Assembly (NCBI RefSeq): GCF_963678635.1
Contig: NC_087067.1
Coordinates: forward strand, 47,604,001 to 47,668,000
Direction of reading: 5' to 3'
DNA from: Symsagittifera roscoffensis
Lineage: Eukaryota; Xenacoelomorpha; Acoela; Convolutidae
DNA: 64,000 nucleotides
Both the position numbers and the translations under genes were made by a program. Below the pieces are notes generated by a model, which saw only the letters and a list, made by a program, of their open reading frames with translations, was not told where the DNA came from and searched no databases. Below, one piece after another: positions 41,001 through 55,970 of the stretch; the stretch's first letter is position 1, and every line of letters begins with the position of its first letter.

Positions 41001-41299
41001 GATGTTTTTAATGAAATTACACTGAAATCGAACTTGATAAATTAATAGTAATCAGAAGGTCAAAAGTATCATAGTAACCGAGGTTACAGTCAAGAGTCCC
41101 TTCATCACATTTTCCAGTCAAAATCCTTGGAATTTTCTATATTTGGAAGTGATCATGATAAAAGAAGATGACAAGTCTTGATGTCCTTACAATTAAAATC
41201 GATACTTGGTAAATTTGATACAAACATCTAAATAACCAAGGCGAAGCACAGCTTCACACAATCAAAGCAATGTAAGCTAGCAGGCAGAAAATTATAGGA

Positions 41300-42590
41300 A
41301 ATTTACAATGTAGGAAAAAAGGGAAAAATCACATTTAGATTTTTCCCGAAATTCAGGTGCGTACATTTATCTACGTTGAAAGGCATATTGTTTTCCAGGG
41401 TACATAGACTCACATTGTCAAGGTTTTTTGAAATTCATCCCTCCCCAAATTTATGCTATTGAATTTGGCATCGTCTGCGAATAATAATGGTATAATTGTA
41501 TTGCATTTGTCAAGCAGGTCATTTATGAAAACCAAGAAAAACAAGGGTCCCAAAATACTGCCCTGGGGTACACCGCTCGTTACTCTTTCTGAATTTGATA
41601 CTTCGCCATTTACTCGTACGACTTGAGACCTTTCTGTTAGGTATGATTTAATTAATTTCAAGTTTTTATCCCTGAATCCTTGTTCGAATAATTTCCGCAA
41701 CAAAATTCCGTGGTCAACACGGTCAAAAGCCTTACTATAATCTGTAAAAACCGTTTCGATACTGTCGCCATTTTCATGACCGTTATAGACTAGCTGCAAA
41801 AATGTTAAAAGCTGAACAATGGTCGATCGGTTGTTCCGAAATCCGTACTGTGCCTTGTGGAAAGTCTTTTCAAAATGTTCATATAATCGATTGAAAATTA
41901 TTCGTTCTAGAATTTTCGAGATTACTGAGAGCAGAGAAACAGGTCTGTAATTTTCAATGTCACTTTTGTCATCTTTTTTATGCAAAGGGCTAATGATGGC
42001 TTTTTTCCAACATGCGGGGAAAAAACAGGTTTGAGAAATTTTTCGGAATATCTGATAGATTGAATGAGATAATGTTTCTGCATTTTTGAATAGAAAAGGA
42101 GGTAGATCATCCGGGCCTTTGCTTTTATTTACATTCAACAGTTTGCATATTTCAAAAATATCTTGTTCTGAAAAATCGATATTTTCTAAAATTGGTTGAT
42201 TTTTGTTACTGCTTTCGTTTTCGTTAAAAATTGACGACTCCACATATACTGATGCAAAAAATTTTGAAAACAAAGCTGCTTTTGAGACATCCGTATCTGC
42301 ATTTTCGTTTTGATAATGCATTATACTAGGCAAAACTGATTTTCGGAAAGCCCTAAAATATTTGAAAAGTTTGCCGGTTGATCTTTCAGCTGCCATGGAT
42401 TCCTCATAACTAACTTTATCGAATTCGATAAGCTGGTCTGTTTTCGATTTTGATAACACTACTTTAGTATGTGACTCATTGTGTTTTTTCCGAGCAGTGT
42501 TCAAACATTTTATCATATGGGAGGTTGATTGACTTATCCAGGGGGGTAAGGATGTACGATGTTTTGTGCGTTTAGGATTTTGCATTTTTA
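41300..42590 (-). pseudogene. non-LTR retrotransposon reverse transcriptase, inverted 5' segment of a twin-primed copy
   Basis: The main frame (41410-42585) covers the palm and fingers of a Jockey/CR1-like reverse transcriptase: SLPPWIS, LFSKFFASVY, VNKSKGPDDLPPFLFKNA, ENYRPVSLLSVISKILER, QYGFRNNRSTI, FTDYSKAFDRVDHGIL, GVPQGSILGPLFFLVFIND and the catalytic FADD (about residue 371). A frame shift near 41425 ends the frame, but homology-like residues continue to about 41300 (MPFNVDKCTHLNF). Its N-terminal side abuts, head to head, the plus-strand 3' segment of the same kind of element at 42591, the geometry produced by twin priming. Confidence 0.85.
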
Positions 42591-43086
42591 CCCTCTGTAG
42601 GAATTACCCTCTGTTTGAGCAAGAGGCAAATTACAAAGATAAACTTAAGGGACTACAAATTTTACCACTGCCCATGTACATACAATTGAACAACCTGTTA
42701 CTGCTGGCAAAATTAATTTTGAAACGATACGATACTTATATGATTGATGTTCCACAATACATAGACTTCTCTCGCTATCCTATGTTTCAGCTAAAGCGTC
42801 CATCAAAGTACAGGTGTGAACAAAATTTCTTTTACCAGACATGTCGTCTTGCGAAGTCACTTAGGATAGATTTGCGAAATTGGTCTGGACTGAAAGGCGC
42901 CCTGCTCAAAGTGTTCTGGAACAAATTTGCACTCTATGACGAAAGAAATAAATGCACATGGAAGCTTGCATGTGATTGTGCGACAAACAATTGTAGAACT
43001 AGACTCGCGATATGAGACGTGAAGGATGACAAGGGCCTGGACCCCTTGTGGAAACACTAAATCCCTACTACTAATACTACTACTAC
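42591..43086 (+). pseudogene. 3' segment of non-LTR element (C-terminal domain) with CTA tail
   Basis: The frame within 42566-43015 encodes the C-terminal end of the same element family: LQILPLPMYIQLNNLLLLAK, an FFYQTC segment, and a cysteine motif NKCTWKLACDCATNNC. The matching region in the second copy is at 47240-47610 (NKCTWRVGCDCLINNC). The 3' end is a CTACTACTAA repeat (43065-43093), the family's tail. At the junction with the inverted part, TACCCTCTGT occurs twice within 30 bases. Confidence 0.75.
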
Positions 43087-43170
43087 TAATATAGATTTTC
43101 AAAACTTGTAGATTCACAAAAATGTACGAAAACGTTTGTTTGAATTTACAATTTTAACGCATTCTCAAAA
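43087..43170 (+). repeat. left terminal repeat of Penelope-like element
   Basis: TAATATAGATTTT, CACAAAAATGT, CGAAAACG and TTACAATTTTAACG blocks are shared with 45124-45207. The hammerhead-like core is degraded here (TTGTAGA instead of CTGAAGA). Confidence 0.8.
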
Positions 43171-43559
43171 AGGGAAAAAAAATTATAGCAGTGATTCACC
43201 ACCCATCTTGATAGTTCAATAAAGGGGGAATCACAGTCAGACATTAACCAACTGTCATCAACGTATTGAATTATTAAGTTTGTCTAGAAAACGACATTAT
43301 ACCTGATTTTTTGAGGTTCATGGTACAGTAAAATTGGGTGTTTTGAAACCAAAAGGTACACAGTTTTCAGGCAAAGCTTCTAAGAACGGAGATTAACAAG
43401 GCAAGGACAGATGAGAAAAACGTTGAAGTCGAACTGGAAAGGTCGAGAGGCCCAGAACAGAGGGGTGTAGATGAGAAGTTTTGGCCTTCGGTAATGAAAT
43501 ACTTCAGTCGCAGGGGACATCGACTAACAACAACTGTTTAAGAGACCCACCAAAAGAAG

Positions 43560-44876
43560 CTAATGAAACTATCAGAAAGGCAAGATCGACTTCTAGGGAA
43601 GCAAAATGAGGGTTCGGTAAAAGCTCTTGATGATGTTGAATTACCAGAGTGGGTACAACAAGTGTTGGCATTAGGTCTGAAAAATCCTGTCAGGGATAAA
43701 TTTTAATGAGACACACTTTCTCGCCGATATTGCCATCTTTCTATCGGATCTCAAAAATTGTAAATTCCCTAGGAGGGCCCTTAGTGAGATCGAAGCTGTG
43801 GCAAAAGCCTATGCTAAAAGGGTGAAACAAACACCAACTGACAAGGGCATTGAGAAGGCCCGAAAATATAAAATTTGATATCTCTAGATGTAAAGAGTTT
43901 GTACACAAATGCTCCACACAAAGACGCAATAGACATAGCTCTGACAAAAACTGTTTGAGCAAGATGCAATTGCTAGGAAAACCAGTCAGAGCCTGTTGAA
44001 CATGGCAGTTAGTCCAGTCCAATTCAAGTATACTCAAGTATGTCAAGTAAATTCAGAGAGATGGTTTGACAATGGGGGCATCTCTTACCGTTATTTCAGC
44101 AAATCTTTGAAAACTACACTATCGAGGGATTTTCCCGAAATGTTTTTGCCCGAGAAAGTTCTTAGCGGAAAATGTCCCGAGTGCAATAACAAGGTCTTGT
44201 ACAGGTCAAAAGAGGTATGGAATGTGAAAGCTGTTTGAACTGGTATCATGAAAAATGCGGTGATATATCAGATGCTGAGTATCTAAAAATAAGTGAAACC
44301 TTGTGATACTGTAAAAAAATGCATCGCGATAGGGGAGTAAAATAAGTCAGTGAAGCAAGCTAAGTAATTTCTCTGTTACGTTGACGATATGAGTGAGAAC
44401 AGTGAAGAGTGATCCTAAAAAGGTGATACGGGCAGCAAACTTACTACATCCAAAGGGGGATCACAGTCAGACATTAGCAAAAAAAGTGCACGATATCACC
44501 AATTCGCATATAATATTCACGACCACGAAAATGAAAATCTGTATACCCTCTACAAAATCATCCTTTTCCAGTGAACTGAAATCAAAAGTGGGGTACAGAC
44601 TTGAATGTTGTGGGTGAGAATCCATCTCTGTTGGCCAGACGGTCCGACATCTCACCACAAGGATTGAGGAACACCGAAAAAAGGACACCCCGTTTGGACA
44701 GCATATCAGGCAGTGTGGTTGTGAGAGTGGCAAGTCGAGGTTTAATTCAGAGATAATTGACCAGGCGTCCAGCAACATTAACTTCTTACAATAGAGGCGC
44801 TGCACATAAGGGAAGAGATACTGGGAATTAACACGCGCGACGCGTTTAGAAGTAGGGAGCTGACACTGATGCTTTA
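43560..44876 (+). pseudogene. Penelope-like reverse transcriptase with embedded PHD-like finger and GIY-YIG nuclease, broken
   Basis: Pieces in several frames, in order: ERQDRLLGKQNEGSVKALDD (43.57 kb); NPVRDKF and ETHFLADI, then SEIEAVAKAYAKRV (43.7-43.87 kb), typical of the Penelope N-terminal region; RT motif A SLDVKSLYTNAPH (43.88 kb); AVSPVQFKY (44.0 kb); a PHD-like finger CPECNNKV...CESCLNWYHEKC (44.17-44.27 kb), whose last cysteine is replaced by M; the catalytic YVDD (44377-44388) with RTVKSDPKKVIRAANLLHP; then after a deletion KSSFSSELKSKVGYRLEC, VGQTVRHLTTRIEEH and FRSRELTLML of GIY-YIG. Stops and frame shifts make it inactive. Confidence 0.8.
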
Positions 44877-45123
44877 GTTCCAGAATCGAAAATTCTGGCT
44901 AAAACAAAAAATATTGAAGTAACTTACATGTTAGCATGAAATTAGCGACAAAATGAAATTGTGAAAACAAAAAAATGGAACAAAAAGATAATTTGTGACT
45001 GAATGACTAAAATTGTTACATAATTTCAGTAATATTTGTGAAGTTGTGATTGGTTGATTTTTTTAAATTTTGAAATAATGATGAGTATGACATTTTTTAT
45101 GATCTTTGATCTTTTTGTACAGA

Positions 45124-45207
45124 TAATATAGATTTTTAAAACCTGAAGATGCACAAAAATGTGCGAAAACGTTCGTTTGAACTTACAATTTTAACGGAGT
45201 CTTAAAA
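45124..45207 (+). repeat. right terminal repeat of Penelope-like element with hammerhead-like core
   Basis: CTGAAGA (45143-45149), a GCAC/GTGC stem with AAAAAT loop, then GAAA (45165-45168) and an AACG..CGTT stem. An extra T separates the first core from stem II. Matches 43087-43170. Confidence 0.65.
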
Positions 45208-48571
<3,364 letters not shown>

Positions 48572-49840
48572 AAATTTTCAAAACTTCTTGGTTTTGTCCG
48601 GATCGAAGTCTACGAATCAAATTCTTTTGGTGCAAGAGGCTTGAAATCTTTAAAAATTATGTCTGTTTTCTATTTCAGTTGAAGATTCAGGCAAAGCTGT
48701 GTTTGTAACGTTTGGTTTCTACTCAGCGAGTGAAACGATTTTATGATCACAAGGTTTATCAAGAAACTTTTTTGAGTTTTTAATTTTGCTTGGTTGTGTT
48801 ACTTTTTTTTCTCCAGTTTATTTGTCAGGTTTCTGATCTTCAATATCGGTCCGGGACGTTCCGGGTTACAAACCGAGTCTTCGCTCATTCGTCTTGGAGC
48901 TAGGATGTCATCTACCGTTACATTCGTTAAGTCGCTTATGATCTCACCTGAAGAGGTGTCGTGACTCTAAAACAGAAAAAATGAGAGTAGAGGCAAGACT
49001 TCGTTATATAATTGCATTCAGAACTGAAATCCCAAAGATTCTTCCTGCACTTTTGAGACAAAATCGGCCGCGCCATCCATCTTCGGTTACATTTTTTCCG
49101 CAAACGCTTCTTTTTTTCACATATTCATGAGCCTGGGTGGAATCCAATTGCAATTCTAAGCTGTTGAATTGTTCCTTTTTTAAGCGATTTGAATGCATTA
49201 CTGAAATCTAATTTAAGTGAAACTGAGCGTTTCGGGTTGCCTTCATGCTCTGTCAAGTTCCCAAAACACTGTCGCACTACGAGAGACATGCTGCCGCACA
49301 TTTAGACGCGATGCCTCTGAGCGTGTTGCCGAATCGGTCGCAAGACTACATCTAGTTTTATTAGGGCGATAGATTTTGCCCGAAGACGAAAAGTCTTTGC
49401 GATTTGTTTTTTTTTATTTTCAACTATAAGGCTTAAAAGCAGAGTAAGCGACTTCGAGAATTTCAGCTCTACATTGCCATTTGATTAACTAATGAGAGCT
49501 TTGAAAATTTGGGTATCAAATTCGTCCGGACCGAATTCCAAAATTTTTTGAGAAAAAAAAACATATTTTTTTTAAACTCAGTTACGAAAAACTTATTGAC
49601 GTTTTCCGGATTTGGGGCATTTATATCAGCATTTTTCGGATATTCAAATACCAGTTTTTTATATTTAGTAGTCGAAAAGATGTGATTGTGTCATCTAAAG
49701 CTGTCAGCCATATTCCTCCCTGAATATTTGCCTCGTCGAGCTTGCTGCTTATTTTTCTCTGTTCAAGAATTGTCATGTGCCGGCCTTACCCTCAAGGAAA
49801 GAGTTTAGGCAAAAAACTTTATTGGTTCTTAAATTGTTGT
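48572..49840 (-). pseudogene. tandem copy 1 of decayed reverse transcriptase (central part missing)
   Basis: Near-identical to parts of 49841-52134 but lacking the 1025 bases corresponding to 50441-51465. Minus-strand fragments show an RT motif A-like SLKLDFSNAFKSLKK and a C-terminal cysteine segment VCGKNVTEDGWRGRFCLKS ending AGRIFGISVLNAII. Because of the deletion these two lie directly next to each other (LKKGT then QQLRIAIGF). From memory this layout is that of a YLDD-type RT family distinct from the Jockey-like copies. Many stops elsewhere. Confidence 0.55.
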
Positions 49841-52134
49841 AAATTTTCAAAACTTCTTGGTTTTGTCCGGATCGAAGTCTACGAATCAAATTCTTTTGGT
49901 GCAAGAGGCTTGAAATCTTTAAAAATTATGTCTGTTTTCTATTTCAGTTGAAGATTCAGGCAAAGCTGTGTTTGTAACGTTTGGTTTCTACTCAGCGAGT
50001 GAAACGATTTTATGATCACAAGGTTTATCAAGAAACTTTTTTGAGTTTTTAATTTTGCTTGGTTGTGTTACTTTTTTTTCTCCAGTTTATTTGTCAGGTT
50101 TCTGATCTTCAATATCGGTCCGGGACGTTCCGGGTTACAAACCGAGTCTTCGCTCATTCGTCTTGGAGCTAGGATGTCATCTACCGTTACATTCGTTAAG
50201 TCGCTTATGATCTCACCTGAAGAGGTGTCGTGACTCTAAAACAGAAAAAATGAGAGTAGAGGCAAGACTTCGTTATATAATTGCATTCAGAACTGAAATC
50301 CCAAAGATTCTTCCTGCACTTTTGAGACAAAATCGGCCGCGCCATCCATCTTCGGTTACATTTTTTCCGCAAACGCTTCTTTTTTTCACATATTCATGAG
50401 CCTGGGTGGAATCCAATTGCAATTCTAAGCTGTTGAATTGTGAATTTTAGACTTAGGTTTCCACAGCGTATGACATTCAACTTTTGCGACCCAAACTTAT
50501 CTTGGTAAGCATTGAACGTTTTGACATCACTAGGATCTAATTTCAAAATATTTGGGAAATGTCTTCATTAAACATAGGCTCCGTCCAAGTTTTTTAGATT
50601 TCGTTTTCCGGAGCTACTTTCACAATTTGCTGAATCAGACCAAAGTTCTAATGCATCATTATGTGTTCCAACCTCGTGCTCCAAACTAAAAGATTGAATT
50701 GAGCTAGCTTTCAATCCTACTGCTGACGCTTAAAAAGTGGGCAAAACTACAAGTCGAGCAGAAGAAACACCCAAGCGACTTGTAGCTGCAGCGAGAACTG
50801 TTCACAAAAATTGAACAATATTCATTTTTATTTTTGTTACCTTACATAGAGAAGTTCGTAAAACTCGATCGTATTTTCGAAAAAGTCACTGCAGAAAAAG
50901 AATTGTACGCAAAAATTATAGAAATTTTGGCAAGTTAAAGCAAAGTTTAGGAAGTAAAAACCATAATCCAGCTTATCAATAACCTCGGATATATTTTCCA
51001 GCTGTGCTATTTTTTCTTTTAGCAGTCCCTTGCGATAAGATTCACCTATGGGGGAGCCCAAGATACAAATTCAAACTTGGATATTGTTCTCGTTTTTGGA
51101 CATACTTTTTGAAGTGAACCTACAATTCTAATGTACTGTGTACTTTTAGTCTGTACTGGAAAACAGAGCCCACCATTTTTCATGTTTTCTGATTTCAGAA
51201 TATTTTAAGGTCTCGAAGCATTATCTTGTAGTCTTTGGCCATGCTTCTATCATCTGATTACTAAACTTTATTTTGGATTCAAGTTTTTTATACTAGCTTC
51301 TGTTTTGTTTCAGCGAAAGTTGGTGAATCCTCGGGATCAAATTGTTGTGTTTTATTCTGCGACAAAATGATGGAATTTTCTCAAAAAGACAACTAGGTTT
51401 AATTTAGGCGAAATGATTGTATTTGTACAATTCCGGGCGTTTCGAAAAGAACGCGATTCGGCGAGTTCCTTTTTTAAGCGATTTGAATGCATTACTGAAA
51501 TCTAATTTAAGTGAAACTGAGCGTTTCGGGTTGCCTTCACGCTCTGTCAAGTTCCCAAAACACTGTCGCACTACGAGAGACATGCTGCCGCACATTTAGA
51601 CGCGATGCCTCTGAGCGTGTTGCCGAATCGGTCGCAAGACTACATCTAGTTTTATTAGGGCGATAGATTTTGCCCGAAGACGAAAAGTCTTTGCGATTTG
51701 TTTTTTTTATTTTCAACTATAAGGCTTAAAAGCAGAGTAAGCGACTTCGAGAATTTCAGCTCTACATTGCCATTTGATTAACTAATGAGAGCTTTGAAAA
51801 TTTGGGTATCAAATTCGTCCGGACCGAATTCCAAAATTTTTTGAGAAAAAAAAACATATTTTTTTTTAAACTCAGTTACGAAAAACTTATTGACGTTTTC
51901 CGGATTTGGGGCATTTATATCAGCATTTTTCGGATATTCAAATACCAGTTTTTTATATTTTGTAGTCGAAAAGATGTGATTGTGTCATCTAAAGCTGTCA
52001 GCCATATTCCTCCCTGAATATTTGCCTCGTCGAGCTTGCTGCTTATTTTTCTCTGTTCAAGAATTGTCATGTGCCGGCCTTACCCTCAAGGAAAGAGTTT
52101 AGGCAAAAAACTTTATTGGTTCTTAAATTGTTGT
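49841..52134 (-). pseudogene. tandem copy 2 of decayed reverse transcriptase
   Basis: In minus-strand order: VRQCFGNLTEREGNPKRS and LKLDFSNAFKS (51.5 kb), PELYKY, then LGSPIGESYRKG and LDYGFYFLNFALTCQNFYNF (51.06-50.9 kb), LDPSDVKTFNAYQDKF and QQLRIAIGF (50.5 kb), and CGKNVTEDGW...LKSAGR (50.35 kb). The order agrees with an RT palm, thumb and cysteine-rich C-terminal domain. Interrupted by many stops. It abuts copy 1 head to tail at 49840/49841, with only a handful of differences, so the duplication is recent or an assembly product. Confidence 0.55.
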
Positions 52135-52469
52135 TAATTATAGAGCTTATACCTATTGCTTCTCAGTTCTGCAAGAGAAAAACAAAAAAGGCGTCAGAAA
52201 AATCAGCCAAAATGTAGAAACATTGTAGGAAAAATCATACATTCTATCCAAAAAATTTTCTGCCAAAAGAACACACGAGTTCCTAGGTTTTTATCTAGCA
52301 CGACGTCCTTACCAATTGAAGAAATATTGGCAGATTTCCAATTAGAACACTTAGAACATTGAAACTATTGGACCTTCATAGAGTCGCTAAAAGTTATATT
52401 TTTAGAATTGATATGACACCAATTAGAAAAACATCCACATCCAATTTAAAATTATTAGTATATCTTGGG

Positions 52470-52540
52470 GCTGAAGTTGGGAGGGGTGGAGACTTCCATG
52501 TTTTAAGATAGTGAATAGAGTATCCGGTCTCCAAGCTATG
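52470..52540. repeat. short dispersed repeat shared with 61325-61390
   Basis: GGGAGGGG, CATGTTTTAAGATA.TG.ATAGAG and ATCCGGTC words recur in order at 61.33 kb. This copy interrupts or truncates the DNA polymerase relic at its 3' side. Confidence 0.6.
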
Positions 52541-55500
52541 GATTAAGGTAGGAAATGTTCTCTTCGCGGTGTTTGTGGAAGAAATTGTAAGATAACTCCA
52601 ACATTCTGAGTTAAGCGTAGTGAAGAATAAAAAATCCTTCAATAATTGGCTCCCTACGTTCAATATTTGACTTCAATACTTGTACTTAATATAAAAAATT
52701 TTTCATATCTTCTTCTTCAATTCAATCGCTTAAACATTTTTTCATTTATTGTTTTTTGTGTCTTTTCATCGCCAACGTTGCTTAAAACTTCAACAGGTGT
52801 GTACTCAATAAACAGATAAAGTTTTGTAAATTGACGTCCAAGACTTAGGTGGAAGTTAAGAAAGGGAGTGGTGGTTGTGCCATTTTCTAATTTAAAACTG
52901 GAAGTCAACAATTATTGTGGGGTTTTCAACAAAACGGTTTTTCGGCATAATTTTTCATGTACTCTCCATTATTGTCTCGGCAGACGTCAAAATTTAATGG
53001 AGAAAGTTTTGAAAACTTGGAGTTCAACTCGTCAGGAACTGTTAAATCGCTTTGAACATAACCAGAAAGAGATCCGTTCTTCGTTTTTTCAAATAAACAA
53101 TCAGTAGAAACAGATCTTTTGTCAGAAAAATTTATCTTGACATGATTCTTGACCAAAGAATCTGTTTCAATCTGCTCCCACCTGAATCGTGTAACCTTTT
53201 TCTTCTTTATAATCTCTTCTCAGCTCATCCACATCTCGCTTCTCATTTCCCCTTTCAATATCTTTGTCCGACAAAGACAAACGGATTTCTTGGCAGTAGC
53301 AGAAGTTATAGTAGCCACACATAGCTTCAAACACTGTTTTACAGAAATCACAGCAACCATCATTGAGGTAACAGTCATTTTTCTTCTGCTTTCCGGTTCT
53401 GTAAAAAATTTGCTTTGTTCTCAAATCTGTACGGAAGGACTTAACCATGATATCGAAAATTTTTGTTCTGTTTTTCTAGCTTTAAGCAGATCAGTTTCAG
53501 AGTCATACTCCCATCCTGTATAAAATCCGGTCGGCATTTCCTGGTATCTTGACTTTGAAAATCGATATAATTGTCTAGCGTCAAATCCAAACTACTGTCT
53601 TGCAAACGTTTGACGAGTTACGATGATAAATTTTTGATCGACAAGAGCTTTTCGCGTAAAGACTATTGATGGACCACCAGTCATATCTTATCTAATTTTC
53701 TCACATAAATCCTTATCTCCTTCAAACAACGGGTAAAGTTTGTGATATGTCGATTTTTGTAAGCAGATACTTGCAAGCTTTGCAAGCGTGCATCCCGTTT
53801 TTAGCATGACAATTCCCTAATCATGGTAAAATTCTATCAATTTTGCATAGCATCAAGAGTAGTAACAACATCTTTGTTGTTATACCTTGGTAAGAAAATT
53901 TGAAAGTAATCAAATTGTGTTGTTCCCAGATGGTTTTCAAATAACAGTAATTTTCGAGACCTGTGGGTGGAATTGATTGAATACGTAGCTTTTTCAGCGC
54001 ATTTTGTTGATTATGTCGCCCATTAACCAGCTGTTGGTAATCTTTGAAATCTTTCTCGAGAGGTTTGTGATTTCTCAGTTTGCTGCAAAATGGAGACAAT
54101 TTGCTTAATATGGAGACAATTCAGTAGGGGCAAGCTTGTCTGGACTCTCAAACTATTCGCAGTGGAAAAAATGTTTGGTTTCACTTGCTTTATAGGCTTT
54201 CAGAAACTAATCCAATGCTGCTGCTCCCCACAAAACTTCAGTATCTCCAGAAACTGTGTATCTTCAAAATTGAAGGATATGAAATCATTTAATTTTTTTA
54301 ATATTTTTTAAGTTCGTTTCTTGATCACATAGAAGGAGGGTACGGGATCAAATAAGATTTGATAATTTTCAGATCGTATCTGCCACTATTGAAACCAAAC
54401 ACTGGTAAGGTATTTACATAGCGCTCTAGTTTCAAGTCTGTTTCAAGTCGATCAACTAATTTTTCTAATACTCAAGAATTGTGTCGACATTTCATCCTCC
54501 TCTCCATCTTCAACACATTATCTGCAAAATCGAAGACTTCTAGAATTTTATTAAAGTGCCAGCGTTGAGTTTTTCGAAAATGTTTTTGACTCGATCAATG
54601 ACAGTGTTTTCAATGTCTTCAAACTTGGTTCTCTTTTTTAAATTGCTTTTTTCAGCCAGAACTTCCAAAAGGAAGCAAATGCAATTATCAGGAATTCTGG
54701 ATCTTTTTAACACAAAAATTGGATCATCTTGCAAAATTGAAGATATTGAGACGGAAATAGGGACATGCTTTCCGATCCAAGCTGTTGTTTTGGTTACCTT
54801 CAATTCGTCTGTGGTAACACAAATTAATTCGAAGTCAAAGATTGCTACTTTGGTAAACAAATTATGTTTTGCGGTGTAAGGAAAATTGACCCTGTCGAGT
54901 TTCTCGAACAATTTCGCATTCTATCTTTACATCTGATTAGATGAAAAGATCTGATCTATGGAAAGATGCAATAAGTGGAAGAAATGATGAAAAAATCTGA
55001 TTAAGGAAAAGGTCTGATTTGTGGAAGAAAGTGTCACAGCTAGGACATCGAAAACACTAAAAAAAAGAATCAATATCTTTCGTCTGATTGATAGGGTTGC
55101 TGAATCTTAGCAATTTTACGGTTTTTTTTAAATTTTCTAATACAACGCCTGACTATTTTTCCAACAAATTCTCCTTCTTGAAAATCAAAATCGTAAGTGA
55201 ACATGTTGCGTTCAACTATTTCCTCTACAAGAAGTAGATCATCAATTGACACTCCAGGAAGTTCTTCAGATCGTATCGAGATTTTGTTACCAACTCTGTA
55301 AACAGCTGATATGTATGAGCATAGAGATTACTATGGCCATGAAAGAAATTGATAACGCACAGAAAAGAGAAAGATGATATTTTGTATGGTTGATTATCTT
55401 TATCCGATAAAAGACAGTTTACTTGCGTATGTCGTAGTAAACGTTCAGGTAAGAAAGAGTACGGACATCCCGCTGGGATTTTTTTAAGAGTGCAGCAAAA

Positions 55501-55970
55501 AGTGGCCTTTCCCTGGATTGTAATCAAATCGTACGCAATAAATGCAATTTCTCGACCAAAGGATTGTTTTCGTGTGCAAAGTAATACCGATATTCTCCCG
55601 TTTGGACATTACGAAGAACAAATATCAGAGCAATATCAACTTTTGCGGCTGAAGTGAGCTTGTTGAAGAAATCTTTAAGCTTCTCGTTCATAATTTTGGT
55701 ATCTGATTTTGGCAATTGAAAGTTAAATAAATTATGTCTACCGTTTTCCATCTCCATTTCCCCCAGAAAAATTTGACACGCACTCACACATTCTTTCAGT
55801 TTTCTCTTCATCTTCCCTTTCCTCCTCCACAATATTTTTCAAGTCCGCTACAGTATCGCTTGGTTTCCGTTGTTTCGCTCCATGTTCTTTTCTCCGATGT
55901 GTTGGAGAGAGTAGTAAGTCGGAAATTCTTTTTCGCAAGACGAGCAAAGTTTTGATTGCTCTGAAATTGA
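52480..55970 (-). pseudogene. decayed, 3'-truncated virus-like type B DNA polymerase gene
   Basis: Fragments in several minus-strand frames line up in the order of one long polymerase: a C2H2-like SSCEKEFPTYYSLQH (55.9 kb); FFNKLTSAAKVD and YYFAHENNPLVEK (55.6 kb); LKKIPAGCPYSFLPERLL (55.47 kb); SIDDLLLVEEIVERN (55.24 kb); an exonuclease I-like IFDFELICV with TTAWIGKHVPISVSISS (54.8 kb); LEKDFKDYQQLV and PPTGLENY (54.0 kb); GGPSIVFTRKALVD, then a motif A-like FDARQLY followed by MPTGFYTGWEYDSE (53.6 kb); cysteine-rich DGCCDFCKTVFEAM and VDELRRDYKEEKGY (53.3 kb); NYAEKPF (52.95 kb); FIEYTPVEV (52.8 kb); FFILHYAQLRMLE (52.6 kb). The final DTD motif is absent: the gene is cut at about 52.48 kb. 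Family recognition is from memory; such polymerases occur in Polinton-like and related large elements. Confidence 0.75.

Larger units (their letters stand above)
43087..45207 (+). mobile_element. internally deleted Penelope-like element with 84-base terminal repeats
   Basis: Direct 84-base repeats with about ten mismatches (43087-43170 and 45124-45207) flank fragments of a Penelope-like ORF in correct order: N-terminal domain, RT motifs, PHD-like finger, YVDD, then GIY-YIG. The right repeat contains a hammerhead-like CTGAAGA...GAAAAC arrangement. It lies between two non-LTR copies and abuts the CTA tail of the left one. Confidence 0.75.
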
